This document shows positions 33,136 through 42,155 of a DNA stretch of 64,000 nucleotides, one piece after another. How positions within the stretch are numbered: position 1 is the stretch's first letter; every line of letters starts with the position of its first letter. The notes below the pieces were generated by a model. It saw only the letters and a list, made by a program, of their open reading frames with translations, had not been told where the DNA came from and ran no database searches. A program made the translations under genes and the position numbers. Source of the DNA: Bradyrhizobium sp. SZCCT0148 (lineage in GTDB: Bacteria; Pseudomonadota; Alphaproteobacteria; Rhizobiales; Xanthobacteraceae); NCBI RefSeq assembly GCF_018129985.1, contig NZ_JAFCKT010000006.1:1-64000 (forward strand), read 5' to 3'.

Positions 33136-34359
33136 ATGCCGACGGAACGCTTTCAATTCACGGGCGAAGGCGGCCATCAGCTTGCAGCCGCGCTGGAGCT
33201 GCCGGATGGCGAGCCCGCGGCCTACGCGCTGTTTGCGCACTGCTTCACCTGCGGCAAGGACACGCTCGCGGCCAAGCGCATCTCGGTCGCGCTGGCCACC
33301 AAGGGCATCGCGGTGCTGCGCTTCGACTTCACGGGGCTCGGCTCGAGCGAGGGCGATTTTGCCAATTCGACGTTTTCGTCCAACGTGGCCGATCTCGTGC
33401 GCGCAGCCGACCATCTGCGCGACGCCCGCAAGGCACCGTCGCTCCTGATCGGCCACAGCCTCGGCGGCGCCGCGATCCTCGCAGCCGCCGGCAGAATTCC
33501 CGACGCCACGGCTGTCGTGACCATCGCGGCCCCGTCCGATCCGGCGCATGTCACCGGCCTCTTCAGGGAGCATATCGACAACATCCGCGCACAAGGCGAG
33601 GTCGAAGTCTCGCTGGCAGGACGCCCATTCCGGATCAAACGGGAATTCCTCGACGACGTGGCCGAGCACGAACTGATGAAAGACATCACCGGCCTGCACA
33701 AGGCGCTGCTGATCATGCAGTCGCCGGTCGACGACACCGTCGGGATCGACAATGCGACGAAGATCTTCGTTGCGGCAAAGCACCCCAAGAGCTTCGTCTC
33801 GCTGGACCATGCCGATCATCTGCTCGCCAAGCCCGCTGACGCGCTCTATGCCGCCGACATGATCGCGGCCTGGGCCAGCCGCTATATCGACACGGCGCGA
33901 CGGTCGAAGACGATGGAGCTCCCGGACGAGCCGCGGAAGGTCGTGGTGCAGGAAACCCGCAAGAGCAAATTCAACCAGATGATCACCGTCGGGCCGCATC
34001 GCCTTGTGGCGGACGAGCCTGTGTCAGCCGGCGGCGCGGACGCCGGCCCCGGGCCCTACGATCTCCTGCTCGCCGGCCTCGGCGCGTGTACCTCCATGAC
34101 CATGCGGCTCTATGCCGACCGCAAGTCGCTGCCGCTCGATCGCGTCACGGTCACGCTGAAGCACTCGAAAATCTATGCCAAGGATTGCGAGGAGTGCGAG
34201 ACGCGGGAGGGCATGCTCGACCAGATCGAGCGCGATATCGCAATCGACGGCGCGCTGGATGCCGAGCAGCGCAAGAAGCTGATGGAGATCGCCGACAAGT
34301 GCCCGGTGCACCGGACATTGACGTCGGAAATCCGCATCGTGACGAAGGCCGTGGACTAG
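33136..34359 (+). CDS. Bifunctional alpha/beta hydrolase-OsmC family protein
   Basis: 407 residues with two domains. Residues about 1-255 are an alpha/beta hydrolase with the nucleophile elbow GHSLGG and the closing His in LDHADHLL. Residues about 265-407 are an OsmC/Ohr-type domain with the reactive cysteines in LGACTSMTMR and DKCPVHRTL. OsmC proteins reduce organic hydroperoxides. The fusion is a known architecture whose physiological role is unclear. It ends one base from the convergent YeeE-type gene, and GGGG lies ten bases before the start. Confidence 0.93.
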   Translation: MPTERFQFTGEGGHQLAAALELPDGEPAAYALFAHCFTCGKDTLAAKRISVALATKGIAVLRFDFTGLGSSEGDFANSTFSSNVADLVRAADHLRDARKAPSLLIGHSLGGAAILAAAGRIPDATAVVTIAAPSDPAHVTGLFREHIDNIRAQGEVEVSLAGRPFRIKREFLDDVAEHELMKDITGLHKALLIMQSPVDDTVGIDNATKIFVAAKHPKSFVSLDHADHLLAKPADALYAADMIAAWASRYIDTARRSKTMELPDEPRKVVVQETRKSKFNQMITVGPHRLVADEPVSAGGADAGPGPYDLLLAGLGACTSMTMRLYADRKSLPLDRVTVTLKHSKIYAKDCEECETREGMLDQIERDIAIDGALDAEQRKKLMEIADKCPVHRTLTSEIRIVTKAVD

Positions 34360-34360
34360 C

Positions 34361-35440
34361 TCAAGCGGCCGGCGAACCAGCCCCGGCTGGCTTGAGCGGC
34401 TGAACCCGCAGCACACCACGCAAACCTGCGGTCGTGCCAAGCAGGATGCCGGCGAGCGCGACGAACGAGCCCAGCGCCAAGGTCGACACGCCCGTGAGCC
34501 CCTGCCCGATCGAGCAGCCGAACGCCATCACGCCACCGATGCCCATCAGCGCGGCGCCGCTGCCCGAGCGCAGCATGTGGCGCGGCGAGGAATAGCCTTC
34601 AAGCTTGAAGCGGCCCGTGGCGAGTGCGGTGATCAGGCTGCCGGCGAAGACTCCGGCGACCGTCGCAACGCCGAAATTGAGCGTCAGGCCGGTCGAGAGC
34701 ATGGCATATTGCAGGCTGTCGGCGATCGGCGCGATGAACGTGAGCGAGGTCACCGGCACCGGATTGAACTCATCGGCACCGAGATAGCCGGTGACGAACC
34801 AGCCGGCGGCGACAAGCAGGCCGACAATAATTCCTGCCGCGATCTGGCCCGGCGAGCGCCGGAACACCGGATGCGCGAATGCAAACAGGGTCAGCACGAC
34901 GACGAGCACGGCGGCAGCCAGCGCACGCGAAAGCGCTTCGGTTGGGCCAAGCCTCGCCAGCAGCAACGGCAGTGAGTTAACGCTGACGGTGGTTTGCGAC
35001 GCCCCAACCAGCGCGATGCGCGCCGGTGCGATCAGACCCTTGATCGTCATCTGCGCGGCGATGGCGAGCACGGTCACGACGACGAAGGAACGAAGATTGC
35101 CGCGGCCAAGCAGCACCAGCGCACGCGAGCCGCAGCCGTTCGACAGCACCATGCCGTAGCCGAACAGCAGGCCGCCGAGGAACAGCACCGGCACCGAAAA
35201 CGTCTGCTGCAAGTAGATCGACTTGCCCAAATCGACCATGCCGTTGCCCGCAAGGAACTGGCTGGCGGCGATCGCAACCGCGATCGCCAGCGCATAGGTC
35301 CGCACCAGCCGCCGGTCTCCCTCCGCAAGCCAGCCGCGCATGCTGCTCATCAGGCAAAAGCCGCTGAGCAGGCCGACGGCGCCGTAGACAACGCCGATGG
35401 CGAGGCCGGCGACAATGACGGGTGCTGCGGACGCGTCCAT
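34361..35440 (-). CDS. YeeE/YedE (TsuA-type) membrane transporter
   Basis: 359-residue membrane protein with about nine hydrophobic helices in two related halves. Three cysteines lie in the conserved positions of thiosulfate transporter family members: Cys29 in SGFCLMSS, Cys103 in LSNGCGSRA, and a third in FGCSIGQG near residue 307. In characterised relatives these cysteines relay thiosulfate across the membrane. It starts two bases after the quinone-oxidoreductase-like gene. Thiosulfate or another small sulfur anion is the likely cargo. Confidence 0.88.
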   Translation of the reverse strand: MDASAAPVIVAGLAIGVVYGAVGLLSGFCLMSSMRGWLAEGDRRLVRTYALAIAVAIAASQFLAGNGMVDLGKSIYLQQTFSVPVLFLGGLLFGYGMVLSNGCGSRALVLLGRGNLRSFVVVTVLAIAAQMTIKGLIAPARIALVGASQTTVSVNSLPLLLARLGPTEALSRALAAAVLVVVLTLFAFAHPVFRRSPGQIAAGIIVGLLVAAGWFVTGYLGADEFNPVPVTSLTFIAPIADSLQYAMLSTGLTLNFGVATVAGVFAGSLITALATGRFKLEGYSSPRHMLRSGSGAALMGIGGVMAFGCSIGQGLTGVSTLALGSFVALAGILLGTTAGLRGVLRVQPLKPAGAGSPAA

Positions 35441-35442
35441 GA

Positions 35443-36447
35443 TTACGGCTTCAGGACCACGCGATCCCGCGAGGAGCCGGCGACCGCAACATACGCCTCC
35501 TTGGCGCGCTCGAGCGGATAGACGGCATTCGCCTTGATCGGGAAAGGCTTTAGCTGCCCGCTCGCAAAGCCCGGGCCGAGATCGCGCAGCACCGCGCCTG
35601 TCGCGGCCGACGACAGGCCGAGCGTGTCGATGCCGACATAGGTGTGCTGGCCCCGATAGAACTCGAGAATGTTGAACTGCACGATGCGGTCGATCGCGGC
35701 GATCAGGATCTGGCGGCCGCGCAAGGCGAGCGATTTGTGCGCGGCCTGGAAATACGGATCGCCGACCGTGTTGAAGACGATGTCGGCGCCCTTGCCGCCG
35801 GTCAATTCGCGCACGCGCGTGGCGACGTCGGTCGCGGACGCGTCGATCACCTCGATGGGGCCATTGGTGTGGCCTTCGTAGGCTTCCGCCTTGCGCACCA
35901 CGCCGATGACGCGCGCGCCCTGCCAGGTCGCGATCTGCACCGCGGCCTGACCAACCTTGCCATTGACGCCGAACACCAGGACGGCCTCACCGCTCTTCGG
36001 CACGCCCGCACGACGAAAACCCTCCATCGCGGTGACGAAGGGCACGCCGATGCCGGCGGCCTCCTCCCACGACACGGACTGAGGCTTCTCGACGACAGCA
36101 TCGGCCTCGACGACGAGATGGGTAGCATGGGTGCCGTCGCGGCGGATGCCGAGATCGCCGGAAGAGCCGAACACCTCGCGGCCAATGGTGCCGGCCGGTC
36201 CCTCGATCACCACGCCGGCATAGTCCCGGCCCGGTGTGCGCGGGAATACGGCATAGGGCATCAACCCGGTCGCTGCCTTGACGTCGGAGGGATTGACGGC
36301 GGCCGCCCTCACCTCGATCAGGACATCGTTCGGACCGCGCGTCAGCGTATGACGCTCGACCACCGGCGCAACCGCAGCCGCGTTCTCGGCCTTGGCGTTG
36401 AGGCGCACGCAGCGTGCTTCGACGGCTTTTGGATTGCCTGGCGACAT
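35443..36447 (-). CDS. Zinc-type alcohol dehydrogenase / quinone oxidoreductase family
   Basis: 334-residue medium-chain dehydrogenase/reductase. An N-terminal GroES-like fold (RAAAVNPSDVK, PRTPGRDYAGVV) is followed by a Rossmann domain with GVNGKVGQAAVQIA near residue 180. Catalytic zinc ligands are not evident, so it resembles NADPH:quinone oxidoreductases. The ATG at 36447 stands directly at the T-run of the paaK terminator and no clear ribosome-binding site is visible, so a later start is possible. It is coupled to the YeeE-type gene. Confidence 0.88.
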   Translation of the reverse strand: MSPGNPKAVEARCVRLNAKAENAAAVAPVVERHTLTRGPNDVLIEVRAAAVNPSDVKAATGLMPYAVFPRTPGRDYAGVVIEGPAGTIGREVFGSSGDLGIRRDGTHATHLVVEADAVVEKPQSVSWEEAAGIGVPFVTAMEGFRRAGVPKSGEAVLVFGVNGKVGQAAVQIATWQGARVIGVVRKAEAYEGHTNGPIEVIDASATDVATRVRELTGGKGADIVFNTVGDPYFQAAHKSLALRGRQILIAAIDRIVQFNILEFYRGQHTYVGIDTLGLSSAATGAVLRDLGPGFASGQLKPFPIKANAVYPLERAKEAYVAVAGSSRDRVVLKP

Positions 36448-36472
36448 GAAAAGACCCGCGATTTCTCGCGGG
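36448..36472 (-). terminator. Rho-independent terminator of the paa operon
   Basis: On the minus strand CCCGCGA and TCGCGGG form a perfect 7-bp stem with a 4-base loop, followed by TCTTTTC. It lies about 40 bases after the paaK stop and ends exactly at the start codon of the quinone-oxidoreductase-like gene, which separates that gene from the paa transcript or makes it depend on read-through. Confidence 0.75.
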
Positions 36473-36511
36473 CCTTGTCGCCTTTGGGGAGACCCAAGTC
36501 AATCGGTCGAA

Positions 36512-37843
36512 TCAATCCTTGGGCCGCTTGTCGTAAAGGCGTTTCGCCTTGCCGAGCGAGCGTTCCAGCGTGGCGGGCGGTACCACCTGCACCCTGGAGC
36601 TGATGCCGATGGTGTTCTTGATGTGGGTCGAAACCCTATCGGCATGGTCGAGCAGACCGCGGCCATCCCAGCTTTCGGATCGCGCCTCCGCGATGATGGT
36701 GAGCTCGTCCATGCGGCCTTCGCGGGTCAGTTCCAGAATGAAGTGGCCGCCGCACCAATCGGTCGCGAGCAGCACCTCCTCGATCTGGGTCGGGAACAGG
36801 TTGACACCACGCAGGATGATCATGTCATCGGAACGCCCGGTCACCTTCTCCATGCGACGCATGCCCGGACGTGCCGTGCCCGGCAGCAGCCGCGTCAGGT
36901 CGCGGGTGCGATAGCGGATCACGGGAAAGGCTTCCTTGGTGAGCGACGTGAAGACCAACTCACCCTTCTCGCCGTCGGGCAGCACCGCACCCGTTTCAGG
37001 GTCGATCACCTCGGGGTAGAAATGGTCCTCCCAGATGTGCAGGCCATCTTTGGTCTCGATGCATTCCTGCGCGACGCCGGGACCGATGACCTCGGAAAGG
37101 CCGTAGATGTCGGTCGCGTCCATGTCGAACGCGTCCTCGATCTCCCCGCGCATCGCATTGGTCCAGGGTTCGGCCCCGAAGATGCCGACCTTGAGCGAGC
37201 ATTGGCGCGGATCGAGCTTCTGCCGCTTGAACTCGTCCAGGATCGCCAGCATGTAGCTCGGCGTCACCGTGATGATATCAGGCCTGAAATCGTTGATGAG
37301 CTGCACCTGCCGCTCGGTCATGCCGCCCGAGATCGGCACCACTGTGCAGCCGAGCTTTTCGGCGCCGTAATGCACGCCAAGCCCACCGGTGAAGAGACCA
37401 TAGCCATAGGCGTTGTGGATGATCATGCCGGTGCGGCCGCCGGCGGCGCGGATCGAGCGTGCCATCACGTCCGACCACATATCGATATCACGCTGCGTGT
37501 AGCCCACCACGATCGGCTTGCCGGTCGTGCCGGAGGACGCATGCACGCGCACCAGCTTTTCGCGTGGCACGGCAAACATGTTGAAGGGATAATTATCGCG
37601 CAGATCCGTTTTTACCGTGAACGGAACTTTTGCGAGATCGGAGAGCTCGCGAAAATCCGACGGATGCACGCCGGCCTCGTCGAAGGCCTTGCGATAATGC
37701 GCGACGTTGTCATAGGCGTGCTTCAGCGACCAGGCCAGCCGCTGCTTCTGCAGCGACATGATCTCGTCGCGCGAGGCGCGCTCATGCGCGTCCATCTCGG
37801 CGCTATAGGCGTTGCCGCCTTCCTTGAGCTTCGTCACAGCCAT
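36512..37843 (-). CDS. paaK: Phenylacetate-CoA ligase
   Basis: 443-residue AMP-forming ligase that activates phenylacetate to phenylacetyl-CoA with ATP, the entry step of the pathway. The ATP-binding loop SSGTTGKPIVVGYT is near residue 100, DIYGLSEVIGPG near 235, and RTRDLTRLLPG near 310. The length fits PaaK. It is the last gene of the paa cluster here, 38 bases after paaI, and is followed by a terminator. Confidence 0.95.
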   Translation of the reverse strand: MAVTKLKEGGNAYSAEMDAHERASRDEIMSLQKQRLAWSLKHAYDNVAHYRKAFDEAGVHPSDFRELSDLAKVPFTVKTDLRDNYPFNMFAVPREKLVRVHASSGTTGKPIVVGYTQRDIDMWSDVMARSIRAAGGRTGMIIHNAYGYGLFTGGLGVHYGAEKLGCTVVPISGGMTERQVQLINDFRPDIITVTPSYMLAILDEFKRQKLDPRQCSLKVGIFGAEPWTNAMRGEIEDAFDMDATDIYGLSEVIGPGVAQECIETKDGLHIWEDHFYPEVIDPETGAVLPDGEKGELVFTSLTKEAFPVIRYRTRDLTRLLPGTARPGMRRMEKVTGRSDDMIILRGVNLFPTQIEEVLLATDWCGGHFILELTREGRMDELTIIAEARSESWDGRGLLDHADRVSTHIKNTIGISSRVQVVPPATLERSLGKAKRLYDKRPKD

Positions 37844-37881
37844 CTTCGTTTCCCACCATTGATTTGTACTTTTCTTATTGT

Positions 37882-38331
37882 CTATTTGTCTTGCGTCGGC
37901 AGCCAGGTACCGGGAATGACACGCGAGTGCCCGCGGAATTCCGCGATGACGGTCTCGCCTGAGGTAACACGAACGTCGTAGATGCCGGAGCGGCCACCGC
38001 GCGTGACCTCGCGTGCCTTCGCAACAAGGCGGTCGCCGAGCTTGCCCGGCTTGATGAAGGTGATCTGGCCTTGCGCCGCGACCACGCGTTCATTGTGCGA
38101 GTTGCAGGCGAAAGCGAACGCGGAATCGGCGAGCGTGAAAATGAAACCACCGTGGGCAATACGCTGGCCGTTGACCATGTCCGGCCGCACATTCATGGCG
38201 AGCGTTGCAAAGCCGGGGCCGATCTCGACGATCTCCATGCCGAGTCCCTTGGAGGCATCGTCCTCCGCCCACATCGCCTCAGCGCAGGCGCGGGCAATAT
38301 CCTCCGGCGACAGGGCAGCTTTGACGTTCAC
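37882..38331 (-). CDS. paaI: Hydroxyphenylacetyl-CoA thioesterase PaaI (GTG start)
   Basis: 149-residue hotdog-fold thioesterase. The motif HGGFIFTLADSAFAFACN contains the catalytic Asp and oxyanion glycines of the PaaI group. In the pathway it hydrolyses stalled CoA esters to free CoA. I chose the GTG at 38331 with GGGAGAAG upstream; the open frame upstream only shadows paaE. It lies between paaE and paaK. Confidence 0.93.
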   Translation of the reverse strand: MNVKAALSPEDIARACAEAMWAEDDASKGLGMEIVEIGPGFATLAMNVRPDMVNGQRIAHGGFIFTLADSAFAFACNSHNERVVAAQGQITFIKPGKLGDRLVAKAREVTRGGRSGIYDVRVTSGETVIAEFRGHSRVIPGTWLPTQDK

Positions 38332-38432
38332 ACGCTTCTCCCGGCGAGATGTTTGCCCATGATGTTGTGCTGGTTGGCGGAAACTGTCAAATAATGCGAC
38401 GCATTTGCATTGGCGGGACCTGATACGCCTGC

Positions 38433-39515
38433 TCAGACGTGGTCGTAATCGACGACGATCCGCTCCGACGACGGCTTGGCCTGGCAAGTCAGGACGAACC
38501 CGGCCTTCAGTTCCCACGGCTCCAGCGAATAGTTGATGTCCATCGGCGCTTGTCCTTCGACCAGCTTGGCGCGGCAGGTCGAGCACATGCCGCCCTTGCA
38601 GGCGAAGGGCAGGTCGACGCCGGCGCGCAACGCAGCATCGAGGATCGCCTCGTCCTCGGCCACCGGAACGTCGCGACGCTTGCCGTCGATGATCAGCGAG
38701 GCGATCGCCTTCGGCGGCGCGTCGGGCGCAACCGCCTTCTTCGGCCGCGGCTTGCCGCCGAATTCGGAGACGAAGCGCTCGACGTGGATGCGGTCTTCCG
38801 CGATGCCAAGCTCGCGGCAGGTTGTCTCGATGTCCTCGCTCATGCCGAGGGGTCCGCAAACATAGACATGATCGACACTGCTCGCCGGCACCAGCGAGCG
38901 CAGCAGCACCCTCACCTTGTCGCCGTCGAGCCGGCCATGCAGGATCGGGATGTCCTGCTCCTCGCCCGAGATGACATGGAAGATCGAGAGGCGATCGATG
39001 AAGCGATCCTTCAGCTCCTCAAGCGCTTCGAGGAACATGATGTTGTCGGTGGTGCGGTTGCCGTAGAACAGGAAGAACCGGCTGCCCGGCTCCCGCGCCA
39101 GAGTGCCCTTGACGATCGACAGGATCGGCGTGATGCCGGAGCCTGCGGCAAAGCCGACATGGATCCGCCCCGTGTCCGCCGGCGCGACCGCGCCGAAGCG
39201 GCCGGTCGGCGTCATCACGTCGAGTTCGTCGCCGCATTTGAGTTCATCGGCGGCCCAGTTCGAAAACGCACCGCCATCAATTTTCTTCACCGCGATGCGG
39301 ATCTCGCCATCGTCGGGGCCGGAGCAGATCGAATAGGAGCGGCGCACCTCTTCACCGTCCAGCGTCGTGCGGAGCGTGAGATATTGGCCAGGTGTGAAGG
39401 CATAGTCGCGCGCGAGTTCGCCAGGGATGGCGAAGGTCATCGAAACGGCGTCGGCCGCCTCGCGGCGAAGGTCGTTGACGGCCAGGCGGTGGAATCGGGG
39501 TGCGGCTGCCGACAT
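38433..39515 (-). CDS. paaE: Phenylacetyl-CoA epoxidase reductase PaaE
   Basis: 360-residue reductase subunit that passes electrons from NADPH to the PaaAC di-iron centre. An N-terminal FAD/NAD ferredoxin-reductase part (RRSYSICSGP, GSGITPILSI, VYVCGPLGM) is followed by a plant-type 2Fe-2S domain with CKGGMCSTC and a last Cys in VLTCQAK. The ATG at 39515 is two bases after the paaD stop; a GTG at 39527 is an alternative. Confidence 0.95.
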   Translation of the reverse strand: MSAAAPRFHRLAVNDLRREAADAVSMTFAIPGELARDYAFTPGQYLTLRTTLDGEEVRRSYSICSGPDDGEIRIAVKKIDGGAFSNWAADELKCGDELDVMTPTGRFGAVAPADTGRIHVGFAAGSGITPILSIVKGTLAREPGSRFFLFYGNRTTDNIMFLEALEELKDRFIDRLSIFHVISGEEQDIPILHGRLDGDKVRVLLRSLVPASSVDHVYVCGPLGMSEDIETTCRELGIAEDRIHVERFVSEFGGKPRPKKAVAPDAPPKAIASLIIDGKRRDVPVAEDEAILDAALRAGVDLPFACKGGMCSTCRAKLVEGQAPMDINYSLEPWELKAGFVLTCQAKPSSERIVVDYDHV

Positions 39516-39517
39516 GG

Positions 39518-40021
39518 TCAATGACACTTGAAATAATCGAAGGGTTCGCGGCAGGACTTACAACGCCACAGCGCCTTGCAGGAGGTCGAGCCGAATTCGG
39601 ACAGCAACTCGGTGTTCTCGGAGCCGCATTGCGGGCAGGCGACAGCCTGGACGCCGAACAGCGCCCGGCGGGAGCTCGATGCCTGCGGCGGCGCGATGCC
39701 GTAGGCGCGCAACTTCTGCCGGCCCTCCTCGCTCATCCAGTCGGTGGTCCAGGCCGGCGACAGCACGGTGCGGACCTTTGAGCCACGGAAGCCGGCGCGC
39801 TCCAGCGCCAGCTCGATCTCCAGCGCGATCATGTTCATCGCCGGGCAGCCGGAATAGGTCGGCGTGATCGCGACTTCGACATGATCGCCATCGAGGGCGA
39901 CGTCGCGTAGCACGCCGAGATCGGCAATGCTCAGCACCGGAATCTCGGGATCGACGACGCTCGCCGCGGCGTCCCATGCGCGCTGGCGTAGCGCGGTATT
40001 GTCATCGAGCACCGTCACCAT
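39518..40021 (-). CDS. paaD: Phenylacetate pathway protein PaaD (MIP18/DUF59)
   Basis: 167 residues. The N-terminal DUF59/MIP18 domain has TYSGCPAMNMI, and the C-terminal zinc ribbon has CPQCGS and CKSC. PaaD is needed for epoxidase activity, probably for Fe-S or di-iron centre assembly. Its start overlaps the paaC stop by seven bases. Confidence 0.95.
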   Translation of the reverse strand: MVTVLDDNTALRQRAWDAAASVVDPEIPVLSIADLGVLRDVALDGDHVEVAITPTYSGCPAMNMIALEIELALERAGFRGSKVRTVLSPAWTTDWMSEEGRQKLRAYGIAPPQASSSRRALFGVQAVACPQCGSENTELLSEFGSTSCKALWRCKSCREPFDYFKCH

Positions 40022-40791
40022 GTCAGCCCCGGGAAGGTGCGCTGCATCGATTGCAGCTCGGACAGGAGATGGCCGAGATGCTCGCTGTGCCGGCCCGCGC
40101 GGCCGCCCTGCTGCATCCAGTCGTTCTGCGGCAGCATCAGCGTGGCCTCGCGGGCGACATCGGACAACGTCTGCAACCAGCGACCACGCAAGGGCCCGGG
40201 ATCGACGGCGATACCGGCATGGATCAGCGCGCGCTCGCCGTCATCGACGGCAAACATCTCGCCGGTAAAGGACCAGAGGTGATCGATCGCCGCTTGCGCG
40301 CGGGCATGGCTCTCATCGGTACCGTCGCCGAGCCGGATGAGCCACTCCGAGGCGTGGCGCAGATGATAGGCGCTCTCCTTCTCCGACTTGGCGGCAATGG
40401 CCGCAAGCGTCGCATCGCGCGAACTCATCATCGCGCGCCAGTAAAGGTCGGCGAAAGCCGAATAGAAAAACTGCCGCACCAGCGTCTGGGCAAAATCACC
40501 GTTCGGCTGCTCCACCAGCAGCAAATTGCGATATTGCCTGACGTCGCGCAGATAAGCGAGCTTGTCCTCGTCGTTGTCCTTCCCCTCGACCTTGCTCGCA
40601 TAGGTATAGAGCTCGCGCGCCTGACCGATCAGATCGAGCGCGATGTTGGAAAGCGCCATGTCTTCTTCCAGCATCGGCGCATGCCCGCACCATTCCGACA
40701 GCCGGTGGCCGAGGATCAGCGCATCGTCGGCACGGCGCAGCGCGTAGAGCACCAGCGGCGTTTCGGAGACCTCGATGTTGGCGGTCGCCAT
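40015..40791 (-). CDS. paaC: Phenylacetyl-CoA epoxidase subunit PaaC
   Basis: 258-residue ferritin-like structural subunit that pairs with PaaA. The start region TPLVLYALRRADDALILGHRL is characteristic, and HLRHASEWLIRLGDGTDESH lies in the middle. I chose the ATG at 40791, which overlaps the paaB stop by one base (TGATG); a GTG just upstream is possible. Confidence 0.95.
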   Translation of the reverse strand: MATANIEVSETPLVLYALRRADDALILGHRLSEWCGHAPMLEEDMALSNIALDLIGQARELYTYASKVEGKDNDEDKLAYLRDVRQYRNLLLVEQPNGDFAQTLVRQFFYSAFADLYWRAMMSSRDATLAAIAAKSEKESAYHLRHASEWLIRLGDGTDESHARAQAAIDHLWSFTGEMFAVDDGERALIHAGIAVDPGPLRGRWLQTLSDVAREATLMLPQNDWMQQGGRAGRHSEHLGHLLSELQSMQRTFPGLTW

Positions 40792-41078
40792 CACATGTGC
40801 CCCACTTCCTCGGGCACCTCGTAGAAGGTCGGATGCCGGTAGACCTTCGATTCCGCCGGCTCGAACATCATGCCCTTCTCAGCAGGATCGCTGGCGGTGA
40901 TCGCGCTCGACGGTACCACCCAGATCGAGAGACCCTCGCCGCGGCGAGTATAGATGTCGCGGGCGGCCTGCAGAGCCATGGTGGCGTCACTCGCATGCAG
41001 CGACCCCACATGCTTGTGCGCGAGCCCGTTACGACTGCGAATGAAAACTTCCCACAGCGGCGTGTTCGGCGTGGCCAT
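40791..41078 (-). CDS. paaB: Phenylacetyl-CoA epoxidase subunit PaaB
   Basis: 95-residue small subunit of the epoxidase complex. The sequence starts MATPNTPLWEVFIRSRNGL and keeps the conserved HVGSLHASDATMALQAARD segment. It starts 10 bases after paaA and is coupled to paaC. A longer open frame upstream runs through paaA and is not used. Confidence 0.95.
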   Translation of the reverse strand: MATPNTPLWEVFIRSRNGLAHKHVGSLHASDATMALQAARDIYTRRGEGLSIWVVPSSAITASDPAEKGMMFEPAESKVYRHPTFYEVPEEVGHM

Positions 41079-41088
41079 GTCGATCTCC

Positions 41089-42081
41089 CTATTCCGCAGC
41101 TTGTGCAGTCTGGCGATGCGCGCGCTTCGCCGCATAGGCGGCGGCGGCTTCACGTACCCAGGCGCCGTCCTCGTGCGCCTTGCGGCGCGCGGCCATGCGG
41201 TCGCGATTGCAGGGGCCATTACCGGCAAGCACCTGCTTGAATTCGGTCCAGTCGATCTCGCTGTAGCGCCAGTGCCCTTCGGCGTCCTGAGTCATCCCGG
41301 GATCGGGAATGGTGAGGCCGAGATATTGCGCTTGCGGAACCGTGGCATCGACGAACTTCTGGCGCAGCTCGTCATTGGAGAAGCGCTTGATCTTCCACTT
41401 GGTCGAGGTGTCGCTGTGCTGGCTTGTTGCATCGGGCGGGCCGAACATCATCAGCACCGGCCACCACCACCGGTTCAGCGAATCCTGCGCCATCGCCTTC
41501 TGCTCGTCCGAGCCGCGACACAGCGTCAGCATGATCTCGTAACCCTGACGCTGGTGAAACGATTCCTCCTTGCACACCCGGATCATCGCGCGGGCATAGG
41601 GGCCGTAGGAGCAGCGGCACAGCGGGATCTGGTTCATGATCGCGGCACCGTCGACCAGCCAGCCGATGGTGCCGATGTCAGCCCAGGTCAGCGTCGGATA
41701 GTTGAAGATCGAGGAATACTTGGCCTTGCCCGCGAGCATGGCATCGACCAGCTCTTCGCGCGACGAGCCGAGCGTCTCGGCGGCGGCGTAGAGATAGAGC
41801 CCGTGGCCGCACTCGTCCTGCACCTTGGCAAGCAGCGCAGCCTTTCGGCGCAGGGTCGGCGCACGAGTGATCCAATTGCCCTCCGGCAGCATGCCGACAA
41901 TCTCGGAATGGGCGTGCTGGGAGATCTGGCGGGTGAGCGTTTTACGATAGGCCGCCGGCATCCAGTCGTTCGGCTCGATGCGTTCCTCGGCATCAATCCG
42001 GGCCTGGAATTGCGCAGCCTTGGCCGCGTCCTCAAGACCGCGATCATCGGTCTCGGCCGTGTTCAGCGCCTGAGTATACAT
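41089..42081 (-). CDS. paaA: Phenylacetyl-CoA epoxidase catalytic subunit PaaA
   Basis: 330-residue di-iron oxygenase subunit that forms the ring-1,2-epoxide of phenylacetyl-CoA. Iron-ligand segments are visible in VQDECGHGLYLY and KEESFHQRQGYE. The ATG at 42081 has GGGAGG about seven bases upstream; an ATG two codons earlier is too close to that site. It is the first gene of paaABCDE and lies 74 bases behind paaX, with a promoter and inverted repeat in between. Confidence 0.95.
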   Translation of the reverse strand: MYTQALNTAETDDRGLEDAAKAAQFQARIDAEERIEPNDWMPAAYRKTLTRQISQHAHSEIVGMLPEGNWITRAPTLRRKAALLAKVQDECGHGLYLYAAAETLGSSREELVDAMLAGKAKYSSIFNYPTLTWADIGTIGWLVDGAAIMNQIPLCRCSYGPYARAMIRVCKEESFHQRQGYEIMLTLCRGSDEQKAMAQDSLNRWWWPVLMMFGPPDATSQHSDTSTKWKIKRFSNDELRQKFVDATVPQAQYLGLTIPDPGMTQDAEGHWRYSEIDWTEFKQVLAGNGPCNRDRMAARRKAHEDGAWVREAAAAYAAKRAHRQTAQAAE

Positions 42082-42107
42082 GCGCATCCTCCCATTTATT
42101 GGGAGAC

Positions 42108-42144
42108 AATATATAACAAGAAATAAGTCATGCAAGATATTTCT
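42108..42144 (-). promoter_or_regulatory. paaA promoter with candidate PaaX operator
   Basis: On the minus strand TTGCAT (42130-42135) and TATATT (42108-42113) are spaced by 16 bases. A perfect 7-bp inverted repeat AGAAATA-N12-TATTTCT (42119-42144) surrounds the -35 box. A protein bound there would block RNA polymerase. PaaX, encoded just upstream, is the obvious candidate, with phenylacetyl-CoA as the known inducer of the family. Confidence 0.6.
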
Positions 42145-42155
42145 GTAACATGAAA

